46,848 nt of DNA from Setaria digitata (lineage: Eukaryota > Nematoda > Chromadorea > Rhabditida > Setariidae), in assembly GCA_003640385.1 (NCBI GenBank), contig RCAB01000475.1, positions 1 through 46,848 on the forward strand, in the 5' to 3' direction. Below the pieces are notes generated by a model that was given only the letters and a program-made list of their open reading frames with translations, did not search any database and had not been told where the DNA came from. Both the position numbers and the translations under genes were made by a program. Shown piece by piece: positions 37,951 to 46,848 of this stretch (positions are counted from its first letter, which is position 1; the number at the start of each line of letters is the position of its first letter).

Positions 37951-40900
37951 AACAAGTAGCAATGAACCAGTCTAAAAGAATAAAATTTTAAAATTTTAAA
38001 TATCATTTTTTTTTTCCAAAAGAACCTATGACTTCAAATTGTATGGTAGTTAAACAATTTTTTTTTTTTTTTTTATTATTATTTTTATTAATAGAATTAA
38101 TAACGTGAAAGCTTAGCAGTGATTAAAAAAAAATTACTTTTTTTTTTTATCTGAAAGAAAAAAGGGAGATATACTATTGAAAAATATCAAAAAGAAATTT
38201 TAATCAGTAGCATTCACTTTTCAAAATTCATTTAAACAATATTTAAAAATAATTGCTACTGAAATAAATCATCAAACGATCGTATATTAGTGAATAGCAT
38301 GGACAATAAGATATTAATTAACAAGTGATAAATGACAATTCTTCTAATTTCATTTAAAAAGAAAAAAAAAATTATCTTACATTTCATTTGTGGTCTAATT
38401 GGAAATGTTTCAGCATGAGTTTGAAAAGAGAAAAAAAATGCTCCAATTAAGAGCCCGAAAATTATCACTTATCATTTGCTAATTGAATCAATTTACAATC
38501 ATCACTTTTCGGTGAAACATCTAATGCATTTGTGAATCATTTTTCGAAAATTTGATAAAAACATTGGAAAATGAAATGTGAAATGTGATAAAATTAGTTA
38601 TCAACTGCTCCATTCCAATCAGTTAATTTTCATGAACTCATTAAGAATAGCAACAATCTGATAGCATTTCAAAATGTTTGACCCAAATAAAAATTGATGG
38701 GACAATAATTGTTTAACATTTTAAACAAAAACTAAAAAAACAAAAAAAAAAAAAAAATACAAATAAAAATAAATAAAAGAAGAAAATTAGAATGTTTCAG
38801 TAAATGTTGCATCGTTGCTATTTTATTTTATTCCTTCCACAAATCTTATAATTAAACTTTTACTGAAGAAAGTAGCCATACTTAAGTAATTAATTGCGAT
38901 TCATTTGTGAAATTATCTTTCGGGAAAATGAATTCATGCGTTTTGCTTCCTTTCTTTTTTTTTTGCTTTAAATTTCTTTTAAATTTTTTTCTTATTTTTC
39001 CATTTAAATTAAAATTCATTTTTTAATTCACTTGTCTTTCTTTTTACGCCCAGTGTGATATTTTTATATCGGAATAAGATTTCATTTCTACGTGATATTT
39101 GCTATTTAATTGATTCTTAATTAGCAATAACTTAATGATTATTAATGATAATAGATAGTAGTGAATGGTTAATAAAATAGTGGTGAAAAGTAATAAAATA
39201 TCACCAGCAATCAATAAATTAATAATGACAATGATTAGAACAATAGTATTAGCTAACAAAATTGATAGTAACTGATAAAACAATGGCAATTAATTAGTGG
39301 TGATCGTTGCAGCAGTAGGAATGAAAAAGAATATAGCTAAATTACTATTTAAAAAAAAAAAAAAAAAATACTGCATTTATTAATTTCTTTCTTTTTTCGT
39401 TAAAAAATTTTTAAATTAAATTTATTGTCAATTAAATATTTTTTATTGCCTACTATTTTGCTATTTTTTTTTTTTTTTTCTTCTGTAATTCAATTTTTTT
39501 TTCCTTTCACAAAATATACTGAATTGATAGAAAGAATTACTGAAAATAAAAAGGCAAAGTTTCTCTTTTTTTTTTTTTTCTTTTCATCTTTTATAACAAC
39601 ATCAAAGCACTCTCAGATCACGTGTTTTAAATGAGCGAGAAAAAAAAAATGAAAGATTTAAAATTAAAATTGCAAAAAAAAAAAAAAAAAAGAGAGAGAG
39701 AGAGAAAGAGAAAAAGAAACGAATGCAATAGTAAATGAATGTATATCATGTGATAATGATTGTTGAAAATTCATTGTTGCAGCAGATTAATTGATCCTTT
39801 TTGATTTGTTTTATTTTGATAAAATGATAGCATTTTTTCTTCATCTTCCTTCCTCTTCTTCTTCTTCTTCCTCTTTTTTCTTCTTCCTTTTTCTTTTTCT
39901 AATCAAAAATTTTGCTATTAAATTTAAAAAAAAAAAAAAAAATTAAATTAAATTTTGTTGGAAAAAAAAAAAGAGGGAAATTTTGAAGTGTGGTTTATTT
40001 ATGTATCAAAAATTTTGAAATTGCAAAATTTTTATGAAATAAAATTTTAGGATAGCATAATTGATGAGATTATACAGTTTCCACTCTATTTGCATAACTA
40101 TCATAGTTTATTAATTAGTGAGCTAATGATGTTTTGCATTAGAAAGTTGTGGAATGAAAATTTCGAACAAGCATAATTTATTAATTTTATCCTTTATTGT
40201 TTTATTATTTTTATCTTTAAATTTTAAATTTATTACAATTATTTGATTGTTAAATGAAATTTACGAAATATAATTATAAATCATTTCCAGCACCATTTTC
40301 ATTACCTAATCACCATTAATGAATTAAGATTTTGAATAAAATTTATGTGAAGAAAATTTACGACATAATCCTATCTAATTGAGCAGAATTTAGCCTTATC
40401 TAATCGAATTTTTTTATCGGCTCAAAAATTTCGAATTAGAAATTTTGGAAATTTAAAAAAGAAATACAAGAAAAGAGAGAAGGAGAGAGAGAAAAAAAAG
40501 TAGTCATTCTAGTCCATAAATATTTCCTCATATCATTCATACAAAATAGAAAATGAATCCGATTTTTCAAAACATAAAAAAAAAAAAAAAAAAAAATGGA
40601 GAAAAAAAAACAACAACAAGGAGAAAAATAGAAAAGAAAAGAAAAATGAAAATGGGAAGAATTTTTGGTGTATAAAAATTTTGGGTACAAATGTTTCCAT
40701 TGTATTGTTGTAACAAACAAAGGAAATTTTAAATTTAACAAAAAAAAAAAAGAGAAAAAAGAAAAAGAGAAAAGTGAAAAATTGAAATAATTTGGTTGAA
40801 AATTAGCGACACATTTATTTATTTGTTCGCGTGTTTTCAAAAGATTTAAAATTTGGTTAGCTCGCAAAAATATATAATTTGAACTAATCTTTTTATTTTT

Positions 40901-41790
40901 TTTTTTTCTGTCGCTTTTCTCCTAAACATTTATTATGTACTACTGCTAATTAATTAGCCAGTTTGAATTTTCATTTAAATAAGTCTGAAGCAGAAAAAAA
41001 GGAGAAATAAAAAATAAGAGATAAATGACAAGAAGAAAAAAAATATATGGAAAAAAAAAAATTAAATTTCGAATTTTATTTTAGAATTGGTTAAAAAAAA
41101 AAAAGGCAAATTTTGCTTCCCTTAATTAACCAGCAATCACCTGTTTTACTGATTTATTAATTGGTCAATTGATTGGTCTTTGAAAAAATATTTTTATTAT
41201 CCATTTTTGAAAAATGAAACAGAGAGAGAGAGAGAAAAAAAAAAGATTTTTTTAATTTTTTCAAACAACTAAACAAAAATCATACCACACCGTTAGAATG
41301 AATTCATTTTGAACAATTTATCTTTTAAGAAAAATTGAAGAAAAAAGAAAAAAGGAAAAAAACGAAAAGTTTTTAATCCTGTAATGCTTCATGGAAAAGA
41401 AACAAAAAGAAAGTTGTAAATTTTGTTCAAAATTTCGTTATATCATTAATTTTCAATTTTTCATTTATTAAACTACTGATTTTTTCTTATTTTGAAAAAA
41501 AAAAAAAATTATTTGCAATAAGATGGAAGAAATGAATTAGAATAGTTGGTAGGAGGAGGGATGGAAAAAAAGGAAAGGAAAGGAAATTTCTAAGGAATAA
41601 AATAGAGTATTAATTAATTTAAAACAATTTGTTTGTAATTTTACAATTCCAATATAAGCATTTCTTCTTTTTTTCCAATTTCATTAATAATTTAACAAAA
41701 ATGGTCATATAAATAAACTTTGATACTAAAGTGAAATATTTTATTTAGATAATGGTTATATTAATTAAATTGTACATTAAAATTTAATAC
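36170..41790. other. Intergenic, no gene seen
   Basis: A+T-rich. Contains the palindrome at 37057-37082, two n characters in T-rich DNA (36492, 36632), and an imperfect TTC/CTT tract at 39838-39900. No gene supported. Confidence 0.55.
37057..37082. repeat. Perfect 26-bp palindrome TTTTATGCAAAAA/TTTTTGCATAAAA
   Basis: The two halves are exact reverse complements with no spacer, in intergenic DNA. Could arise by chance in A+T-rich sequence. Confidence 0.5.
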
Positions 41791-41791
41791 T

Positions 41792-42117
41792 AAAAAAAAT
41801 GCGCAAAAAGTATTATGAGTATTACTACTAAGTAAAAAGTATTACTACTAAAAAATGCGCAAAAAGTATTATGAGAATATAAAAAATATTGTAATTATAA
41901 ATCATATTTAGATTTAAATTCAAGAATTTTCAATTAATTTTAAACATGCTACATTTTTTTTTTTTTTNTATTACTACTAAGTAAAAAGTATTACTACTAA
42001 AAAATGCGCAAAAAGTATTATGAGAATATAAAAAATATTGTAATTATAAATCATATTTAGATTTAAATTCAAGAATTTTCAATTAATTTTAAACATGCTA
42101 CATTTTTTTTTTTTTTG
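41792..42117. repeat. Direct duplication of about 149 bp around an n, with an inner 58-bp repeat
   Basis: 41819-41967 and 41969-42117 are essentially identical and separated by n at 41968. Within the first, AATGCGCAAAAAGTATTATG at about 41798 and 41854 is a shorter tandem copy that is not explained by the seam. Confidence 0.75.
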
Positions 42118-42346
42118 TAACATTTGTGCAAAATTATAAAATTTGTTGGCTATCTATAAGCATGCCAATTGTGTATATAATTAATTATCTTTGTTGAAAT
42201 TGCCCGCAATTTCGATAATTTAATATGTCTTTTCAATTAGTAAATTTGCTAATTAGCAGAAAAAAAAGAAATTAGTAACTTTTTAATTGTCCAGATAATT
42301 TATTAACTGCTAATGTGAAGAGCTGATTAAATCATCCGATTATTTA

Positions 42347-42401
42347 CTGGTTATACCCATGGAAGCGGGTAAGCATTTGCCCGTTTCTACGGGTAGCTCA
42401 G
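42347..42401. ncRNA. Candidate structured RNA hairpin with a miR-10/miR-100-like seed
   Basis: A 17-position stem (42354-42370 with 42379-42395) has an 8-nt loop and, on plus-strand RNA, one mismatch (42359/42390) and three G·U pairs. CTGG at 42347-42350 pairs with TCAG at 42398-42401 to lengthen it. The minus strand begins its 5' arm UACCCGUAGA, the miR-51/miR-100 seed. However, the wobbles become C·A mismatches on the minus strand and the stem is short for a microRNA. It stands out as a less A+T-rich patch. It may be a diverged miR-10-family gene, another structured RNA, or chance. Confidence 0.3.
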
Positions 42402-42474
42402 AATAAAAAAAGAAATATTTTGCACTTTTGTAAAGTATCATTGTACATGGAAATGAATAAAAGGAAAATTATAA

Positions 42475-42760
42475 TTCATAAAGTGATATCACTCATTATC
42501 ATCAAGCAGCTTTACTACAAATTTTTTAATCAACTAAGTGATATCTAATTAGCATTATTATTAAATAGTATAAAATGAAGTGATATTATTCATTATCACT
42601 AAAATTATCCAATTTATTGAATTTATTAATCATGTATTGCTATACGAACTTATCACTCACGACATGATATCATTAATTCTTTCACATCAAACAGATAACT
42701 TTAATGTATTGCCAAATAATGCCTATCATATCATTTATCACTGTTAAATAGATGCATTTA
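42475..42760. repeat. Diverged repeat of GAAGTGATATCACTCATTATCA type
   Basis: AAGTGATATC/ATT occurs near 42481, 42536 and 42580, and CATTATCA or TTATCACT words near 42493, 42591 and 42650. Spacing is irregular. Confidence 0.4.
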
Positions 42761-43129
42761 TCAATAATAAACATGTATATATTTATCCATATCATTAATA
42801 CATTTGCAAATTATCATTGATTAATTTGATTTAGAAATTAGTAAAATGTATTTTTTTTTTTTTTTTTTTTTTAGAGGAAAAATTTCTGAATCAATAGAAT
42901 TCCATTTACATTTAAAACTACTTTAGCTCAAGGGAAAGTATTAGAAATACGAAAGTAATGAGTAGAAAATTTCATTTTTTTTTTTTTAAAACTATTACGA
43001 GAAAATAAAAAAAAAAAAAAGCTCAGAAAGACTAATGTACAGCAATTGAACTTAGAAGAATGTAAAAATGTTCTGTCTTGGCCTAAAAAAAAAAAAAAAA
43101 AAACCAAAACTGATAGGATAATTTGTGTC

Positions 43130-43153
43130 AGTCTGTCCCTGTCTGTCTATCTC

Positions 43154-43190
<37 letters not shown>
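43130..43190. repeat. (CTGT)n then (GT)16 microsatellite
   Basis: Imperfect CTGT units lead into a perfect GT run at 43159-43190. It creates a spurious Val/Cys-rich ORF. Confidence 0.85.
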
Positions 43191-43192
<2 letters not shown>

Positions 43193-43519
43193 TTTGTGAC
43201 GAAAAAGGGAAGATTAATGAGATTGGAGCTAGGATTGAGGATAAAATGTGGAAGAGCTTAGCCAATCATTTGTTCTAAAATTTTATTCCCAACTGATAAT
43301 TTCTTTTTTTTTTTTTTTTTTTTTCAAGAAAAATAATATTGAAATATGAAATTAAAAAAAGAAAAAAAAAAAAAAAGCTACTATTTTTATTTTTATTCTT
43401 AAAAAAAATTTCGTTTTTTTTCTTTATCTTTTCAAAAATAGAAATTAGAAATTTTATATTTCCATTCATTATAGCATTGCTTTTGTTCTTTTTTTTTTTT
43501 TCCTTTTCTTTTCATATCA

Positions 43520-44230
43520 AAAAACATACACACGTACGCGTAGTTAAATATATACGTACGCTTATTTCTCACATAAATATGCACGTTTTATTTCACGTCA
43601 ACAAATTTCTTAATTTTTTTTTTTTCTTTTTTTAATATTTAATTTACACAATCATTTGCAAAAATGAATTCTTTTTGATGGAAATTAACATGAAACATAT
43701 ACGTATGGTATGTTTATTTTCACTAACAACATGCACGTACGTGTAAACAACACTAAACGTAACGGAAGTTTTTGTATTAATTCATATCAAACATAAATAC
43801 ATCATATATGTGTTTATTTTGANGGAAATTAACATGAAACATATACGTATGGTATGTTTATTTTCACTAACAACATTGCACGTACGTGTAAACAACACTA
43901 TTTGCACGTACGTGTAAACAACACTAACNATTAATTAAAGTTAAAGGACACGTATGTGCTTACTTTAATTAACCATGAAACGGTGACAAAAACAAGGTGT
44001 TTATTTTAATTAACAAGAAACAGATATATACGTGTTTAACTTTAATTGATAACAAACAATGCCACATTGTTTATTTTAATTAACGACAAACGGCTACGTA
44101 AATATTTAATTCAATTAACACCAAACGGACACGTACGTTTATACATTGTTTATTTTAATTAACGACAAACGGCTACGTAAATATTTAATTCAATTAACAC
44201 CAAACGGTACACGTACGTGTTTATATCATA
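43520..44230. repeat. TACGTA/ACGTACGT-rich tandem array upstream of ceh-13
   Basis: About 700 bp of diverged units made of AATTAACAMCAAACGG, TACGTA or CACGTACGTGT, and TTTATTTTAATTAAC. One 79-bp unit is almost exactly repeated (starts 44065 and 44144). The ACGTACGT palindromes give it far more CpG than the rest of the window. Part of the multiplication may reflect the seams at n 43823 and 43929. Confidence 0.7.
43680..43901. repeat. Direct duplication of about 76 bp around an n
   Basis: GGAAATTAACATGAAACATA and the following bases to AACAACACTA recur at 43680 and 43824, with n at 43823. A further n is at 43929. It lies within the TACGTA-rich array. Confidence 0.7.
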
Positions 44231-44537
44231 TCGTTTCGTTTTCTTTTTTTTTTCTTTTCACGTTCATTTTAATTAACACAATGATAATTTTTTGAAAATG
44301 AATTCATTTTGATTAAAATGTTTATAAAAATGAAACGAAAAAGGCACCGTAACGTGATGATAAGACGATTGGCTGTTTCAACATTACAATTGCACGCCCA
44401 CATGCATGCATGCTGCATTCATCTTGCACTGCAATCCTTCTCTCTTTCCCTCTCTCTCCTCATTTTCCACACTCTGCTTGTATCTCCGGCCGTCTATCCT
44501 TGTGTATAGTGAAAATGACAGACAGCCCAAGTCGGCG

Positions 44538-44547
44538 TGATTTATTG
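44538..44547 (+). promoter_or_regulatory. Candidate Hox/PBC composite site TGATTTATTG
   Basis: Fits TGATNNATNN, the shared binding site of a PBC cofactor and an anterior Hox protein, inside the island before ceh-13. labial/ceh-13 genes are known to autoregulate through such sites. Short motif, so chance occurrence is possible. Confidence 0.3.
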
Positions 44548-44608
44548 CTCGAACATCATCAGTAGCAGTTGTAGCAGTTTTCGCATCGCATCGCATCCGT
44601 GCGTAGCG

Positions 44609-44652
44609 TTTACGTTACGTTACGTTACGTTGTTTTACGTTACGTTACGTTG
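44609..44652. repeat. (TTACG)n pentanucleotide repeat
   Basis: Four TTACG units (44609-44631) and three more after TTGT (44634-44651). Confidence 0.85.
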
Positions 44653-44908
44653 CGTACTAATGCCTTATGTTAATAGGATTTTATGATTAAATAAAAAAAA
44701 AATCTTGATGCAGTTAAATTTTAATTTTTTATTTTCTTATTTTATTCATAAATTAAAAATTAATATTTTAATGAATTATTTTCCCTTTAAATTTAATTTA
44801 ATTATTTTAAAAAGAAAACAAAAAATAAAAATTCAATGTATCAATAACTTAAAAATTTTTACTTTTTCATTATATTCTCCCATAATTAAACTGCTGTCAA
44901 AAATTATC

Positions 44909-44926
44909 TTTTCTTTCTTTTTTCAG
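44909..44926 (+). other. Strong splice-acceptor consensus upstream of ceh-13
   Basis: A pyrimidine tract ending TTTTTTCAG, close to the nematode TTTTCAG consensus, about 690 bp before the ceh-13 ATG. It may accept a spliced leader or end a 5'UTR intron. No coding exon follows directly. Confidence 0.35.
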
Positions 44927-45420
44927 TTATTTTAAATCTGAAATTCGTATAAAAATTTTAAATTTATCATCTTAACAAGATAGATCGATATATTTGCACT
45001 CATTAATTAAGATATACCTTCATTTTAGTCTAGTAGTAGTTTTTGTTCATATTTTTAACTGATAATCACTACATGTTTACTTTATTGCAATAAAATATCA
45101 TATCAATAATTTTTTTTTCCTACCTTCTTACCATTCAAAAGATCATTTAAGGATATTTTTAAGATATTTATTTATTTATTTTTTATTCATATAATTTATT
45201 CGTCGCCTTTTCCAGTGATAAATTCATTTACTCATTTGAAATTAAATGAGCTATTCCATTTCTAAGCTAATAAATATTAAGCTAATAAATATTATTTGCT
45301 TATTGTATAATTTATCATCATTTAAATCAGTGATAACATTGGATTCAAATTTATCATCTTAATAGATATGTTTACACGAGCTATATTTTGTAATTTATTT
45401 AATCAATTAATTAATTTAAA

Positions 45421-45549
45421 ATGTTCCATTTCTATTTTCCAATAAGTTTTTTCTTTCTTTTTTTTTCCTTTTCCCAAACTAATAAACTATTATTTATTTG
45501 TTGTATAATAATTTATCATCGTTTAAATGAAATCAGTGATAACATTTGA
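45421..45549 (+). other. Upstream ORF from the duplicated ceh-13 start
   Basis: The upstream copy of the start region keeps an ATG and the codons MFHFYFP, then IS instead of MS. It runs 42 codons through a T-rich stretch to TGA at 45547-45549. It has no Hox sequence and is not a functional exon. If included in the mRNA it would be an upstream ORF. Confidence 0.4.
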
Positions 45550-45560
45550 TTCAAATTTAT

Positions 45561-45571
45561 CATCTTAACAG
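45561..45571 (+). other. Candidate trans-splice or 3' splice site before ceh-13
   Basis: CATCTTAACAG lies 39 nt before ATG 45611, at the distance usual for nematode spliced-leader acceptors. The upstream duplicate has CATCTTAATAG at the equivalent place (45355-45365). A stronger acceptor, TTCTTTCTTTTTTCAG, ends at 44926 and could serve a longer 5'UTR. Confidence 0.35.
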
Positions 45572-45610
45572 ATAGATTTTGTATTTCATTAATTAATCAA
45601 TTAATCTAAA

Positions 45611-45998
45611 ATGTTCCATTTCTATTTTCCGATGAGTTGCACGGAATCATACATCGGTTCAAGTTCGCCAAGCTATCAGCATTACGGTGAATGGTCATCA
45701 TCCGGATCCGGTTATATGTCCACCTCGTTGACACCTTATCCGCCAACCTCATCCTATGCTCATCATCTACCACCACCAAGTACATCATCACATTGGGCAA
45801 CAGCTGTCACCACTGCTAATTACCCACCCTCTAATCAACCTAATGAGCAGCAACCTCATTCGGCTACTGCTATTCCTACTACTACTACCACTACTGCTAC
45901 CGTTGCTGCTGCTGCTGCTGCTGCTGCTACTATTGCTGCAACTGCTGGAAATACCTATAAATGGATGCATATCAAACGTACTGTTGCAAAATCATCAG
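45611..45998 (+). CDS. ceh-13: labial/Hox1 gene (ceh-13 orthologue), coding exon 1
   Basis: N-terminal exon of an anterior Hox transcription factor, 129 codons plus one base. It is rich in Ser, Tyr, Pro and Thr, with a run of six threonines and one of eight alanines. TYKWM at residues 115-119, continuing HIKR, is the labial-class hexapeptide for PBC cofactor binding (labial: TYKWMQVKR). The exon ends TCAG with a GT donor at 45999, phase 1, matching the acceptor at 46612. The start is uncertain: ATG 45611 opens MFHFYFP, but these first codons are copied from a duplicated upstream segment. The next Met (45632, MSCTESYIG) is an equally good start. ceh-13/labial patterns the anterior body and embryo in other animals; function here is inferred from the family. 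Confidence 0.92.
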
Positions 45999-46612
45999 GT
46001 TCAATTTTTTTTTTTTTCTAATTAACTTTTTTTGATACTAATTAATTCTAGTGATATTATATTATCAGTGGTCATTTATGATTAGTTAAGTTAGTATTAT
46101 GTTTCTTCATATATAATGTTCTCACCAGTTATTTATATTACATGCAATATGCCTAGCAGTGATAATGGTGCATTTTTCGAAATTGTTATCAGCAATCATT
46201 TAGTATTGGAATTCTTTTCGAGGCTATTACCTATAGTTTTCAATTAAATGATAATTTAATAATTTTCAATAAAAAAAAAAAGAAAGGAAGGATGAAAATT
46301 GAAAAAGAGAAGACTACTGATACGAATCCAGCCAGGTATTATCAAATTATCATTTAGTTATTTAAAATTTTACATCCGATCAAGTAACACTGCTAATCAT
46401 AAACAGTAAGCGTTGTTATAATTATTATAAATTTCAACTTTAATTAATTCAAATTGGGGAAGGAGAAAGAGAGAGAAAAAAAGTAATAATAATTTAATAA
46501 TACATTTTTTGATATAATAATCCGTTGTCAGTTATCACAGATTGTGTTACTGATTAATTAATTATCGAGAAGTGGAATGATTTGATTAAAAAAAAAAAAG
46601 TTTCTTTTCCAG
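45999..46612 (+). other. ceh-13 intron 1
   Basis: A 614-bp intron between the hexapeptide exon and the homeodomain exon; donor GTTCAA, acceptor TTTTCCAG, phase 1. Mostly A+T-rich; no other feature seen in it. Confidence 0.85.
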
Positions 46613-46770
46613 TACCAAAACGGCGTGTAGTGGAAGATACAAATGCGATACGGACAAATTTTACCACTCATCAATTAACGGAACTTGAAAAAGAATATTA
46701 TACATCGAAATATTTAAATCGAACAAGGCGAGCCGAAATTGCATCTATTCTACAGCTCAACGAAACTCAA
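46613..46770 (+). CDS. ceh-13: labial/Hox1 gene (ceh-13 orthologue), exon 2, first part of the homeodomain
   Basis: A 158-base internal exon starting after TTTTCCAG (46605-46612) and ending ACTCAA with a GTAATT donor at 46771. It encodes [13 protein letters not shown] and homeodomain residues 5-44. R5, T6, N7, F8, Q12, L16 and the [11 protein letters not shown] and NRTRR segments are labial/CEH-13-like; Y20 replaces the usual Phe. The intron falls between residues 44 and 45, a position I recall as conserved in labial genes. The recognition helix ([10 protein letters not shown]) must lie on an exon beyond the right edge, so the gene is partial by window truncation, not broken. Confidence 0.95.
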
Positions 46771-46848
46771 GTAATTATATTCTTACTTTTTCTTAATTAT
46801 CAATTCAGTTCTTGACTAATCAATTATCGATAAGTGAAGCGATAAATA
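46771..46848 (+). other. ceh-13 intron 2, 5' end only
   Basis: Begins with donor GTAATT after homeodomain residue 44. Reading through gives an in-frame TGA at 46813-46815, which confirms that this is not exon. The acceptor lies outside the window. Confidence 0.85.

Larger units (their letters stand above)
44380..44660. promoter_or_regulatory. Less A+T-rich island 5' of ceh-13, possible promoter or enhancer
   Basis: About 280 bp, clearly richer in C+G, with CATGCATGCATGC (44400-44412), a CT tract, (CGCAT)3 at about 44582-44596 and (TTACG)n at 44610-44651. It is about 1 kb before the ceh-13 exon and is the most base-balanced DNA outside exons in the last 20 kb. Regulatory role inferred. Confidence 0.35.
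45240..45631 (+). repeat. Tandem duplication covering the ceh-13 5'UTR and start codon
   Basis: TTCCATTTCTA recurs at 45254, 45424 and 45614. The segments between share the blocks CTAATAAA..TATTATTT, TTTATCATC.TTTAAAT, CAGTGATAACATT, TTCAAATTTATCATCTTAA and AATTAATTAAT, so the copies are about 170-205 bp long and diverged by small indels. The last copy runs into the coding exon: ATGTTCCATTTCTATTTTCC is identical at 45421 and 45611. A fragment of the same unit (TTTATCATCTTAACA) also occurs near 44963. Confidence 0.75.

Noticed and set aside
43046..43261. Cys/Val repeat ORF
   Set aside because: Translation of the CTGT/GT microsatellite.
44309..44596. Overlapping short ORFs on both strands in the less A+T-rich island before ceh-13
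   Set aside because: No family similarity and no splice context; open frames follow from composition. Treated as possible regulatory DNA.
44609..44652. TTACG repeat as telomeric DNA
   Set aside because: Nematode telomeres use TTAGGC; this is a short internal pentamer microsatellite.
45756..46025. Leu-rich and Ser-rich alternative frames over ceh-13 exon 1
   Set aside because: Products of CTG/GCT and ACT triplet runs read in other frames.
46813..46815. In-frame stop after the partial ceh-13 homeodomain as evidence of a pseudogene
   Set aside because: A consensus GTAATT donor after residue 44 explains the read-through; the stop is intronic.
1..46848. tRNA, rRNA, CRISPR, bacterial operon or transposase features
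   Set aside because: No T-loop GGTTCGAATCC-type motif, no rRNA-like block, no regularly spaced identical repeats with unique spacers, and no transposase or reverse-transcriptase motif was seen.

Overview
This is an animal genomic window, very A+T-rich with long poly(A) and poly(T) runs. It holds two homeobox genes of a Hox cluster, both on the + strand, in a large expanse of noncoding DNA. A nematode is the best fit. The right-hand gene is a labial/Hox1 gene whose homeodomain pieces ([19 protein letters not shown]) and hexapeptide (TYKWMHIKR) match what I recall of nematode CEH-13. Long introns and sparse genes argue against a compact rhabditid or Strongyloides genome and suggest a spirurid, filarial or ascarid-like worm. 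The species cannot be fixed from sequence alone.

Layout: 1-11.7 kb is intergenic, with homopolymers, a few less A+T-rich islands and one duplicated block at an n. At 11716-11786 on the minus strand lies a microRNA hairpin of the miR-10/miR-993 group; its 3' arm carries 17 consecutive bases of miR-993-3p. 12.8-14.2 kb holds an inverted repeat, a diverged tandem array and a less A+T-rich segment behind a good splice acceptor. 17014-22138 is a two-exon Hox gene (423 codons), with a Ser/Tyr/Asn/Gln-rich N-terminus, a YAWM hexapeptide and a complete homeodomain; Hox3 is the best class, less certain than the homeobox call. 22.7-42 kb has no confident gene. It contains diverged minisatellites, GA/CT/GT microsatellites, a homopolymer-poor TAAT-rich stretch (33.6-34.9 kb) and two weak exon-like islands. 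A hairpin at 42.35-42.40 kb carries a miR-100-type seed on its minus strand. 43.5-44.65 kb is an unusual TACGTA/ACGTACGT-rich array followed by a less A+T-rich island. 45611-46770 contains the first two exons of the labial/ceh-13 gene; it runs off the right edge in the intron between homeodomain residues 44 and 45.

Together, the miR-993-like gene, the Hox3-like gene and the Hox1 gene look like the anterior end of a Hox cluster in the usual direction (more posterior 5', Hox1 3'), without a Hox2 gene between them. Both Hox proteins keep a PBC (EXD/PBX-type cofactor) interaction motif. Twelve single n characters occur, and at five of them a 75-165 bp near-identical direct repeat abuts the n. These are probably unmerged assembly overlaps, so distances here are approximate.
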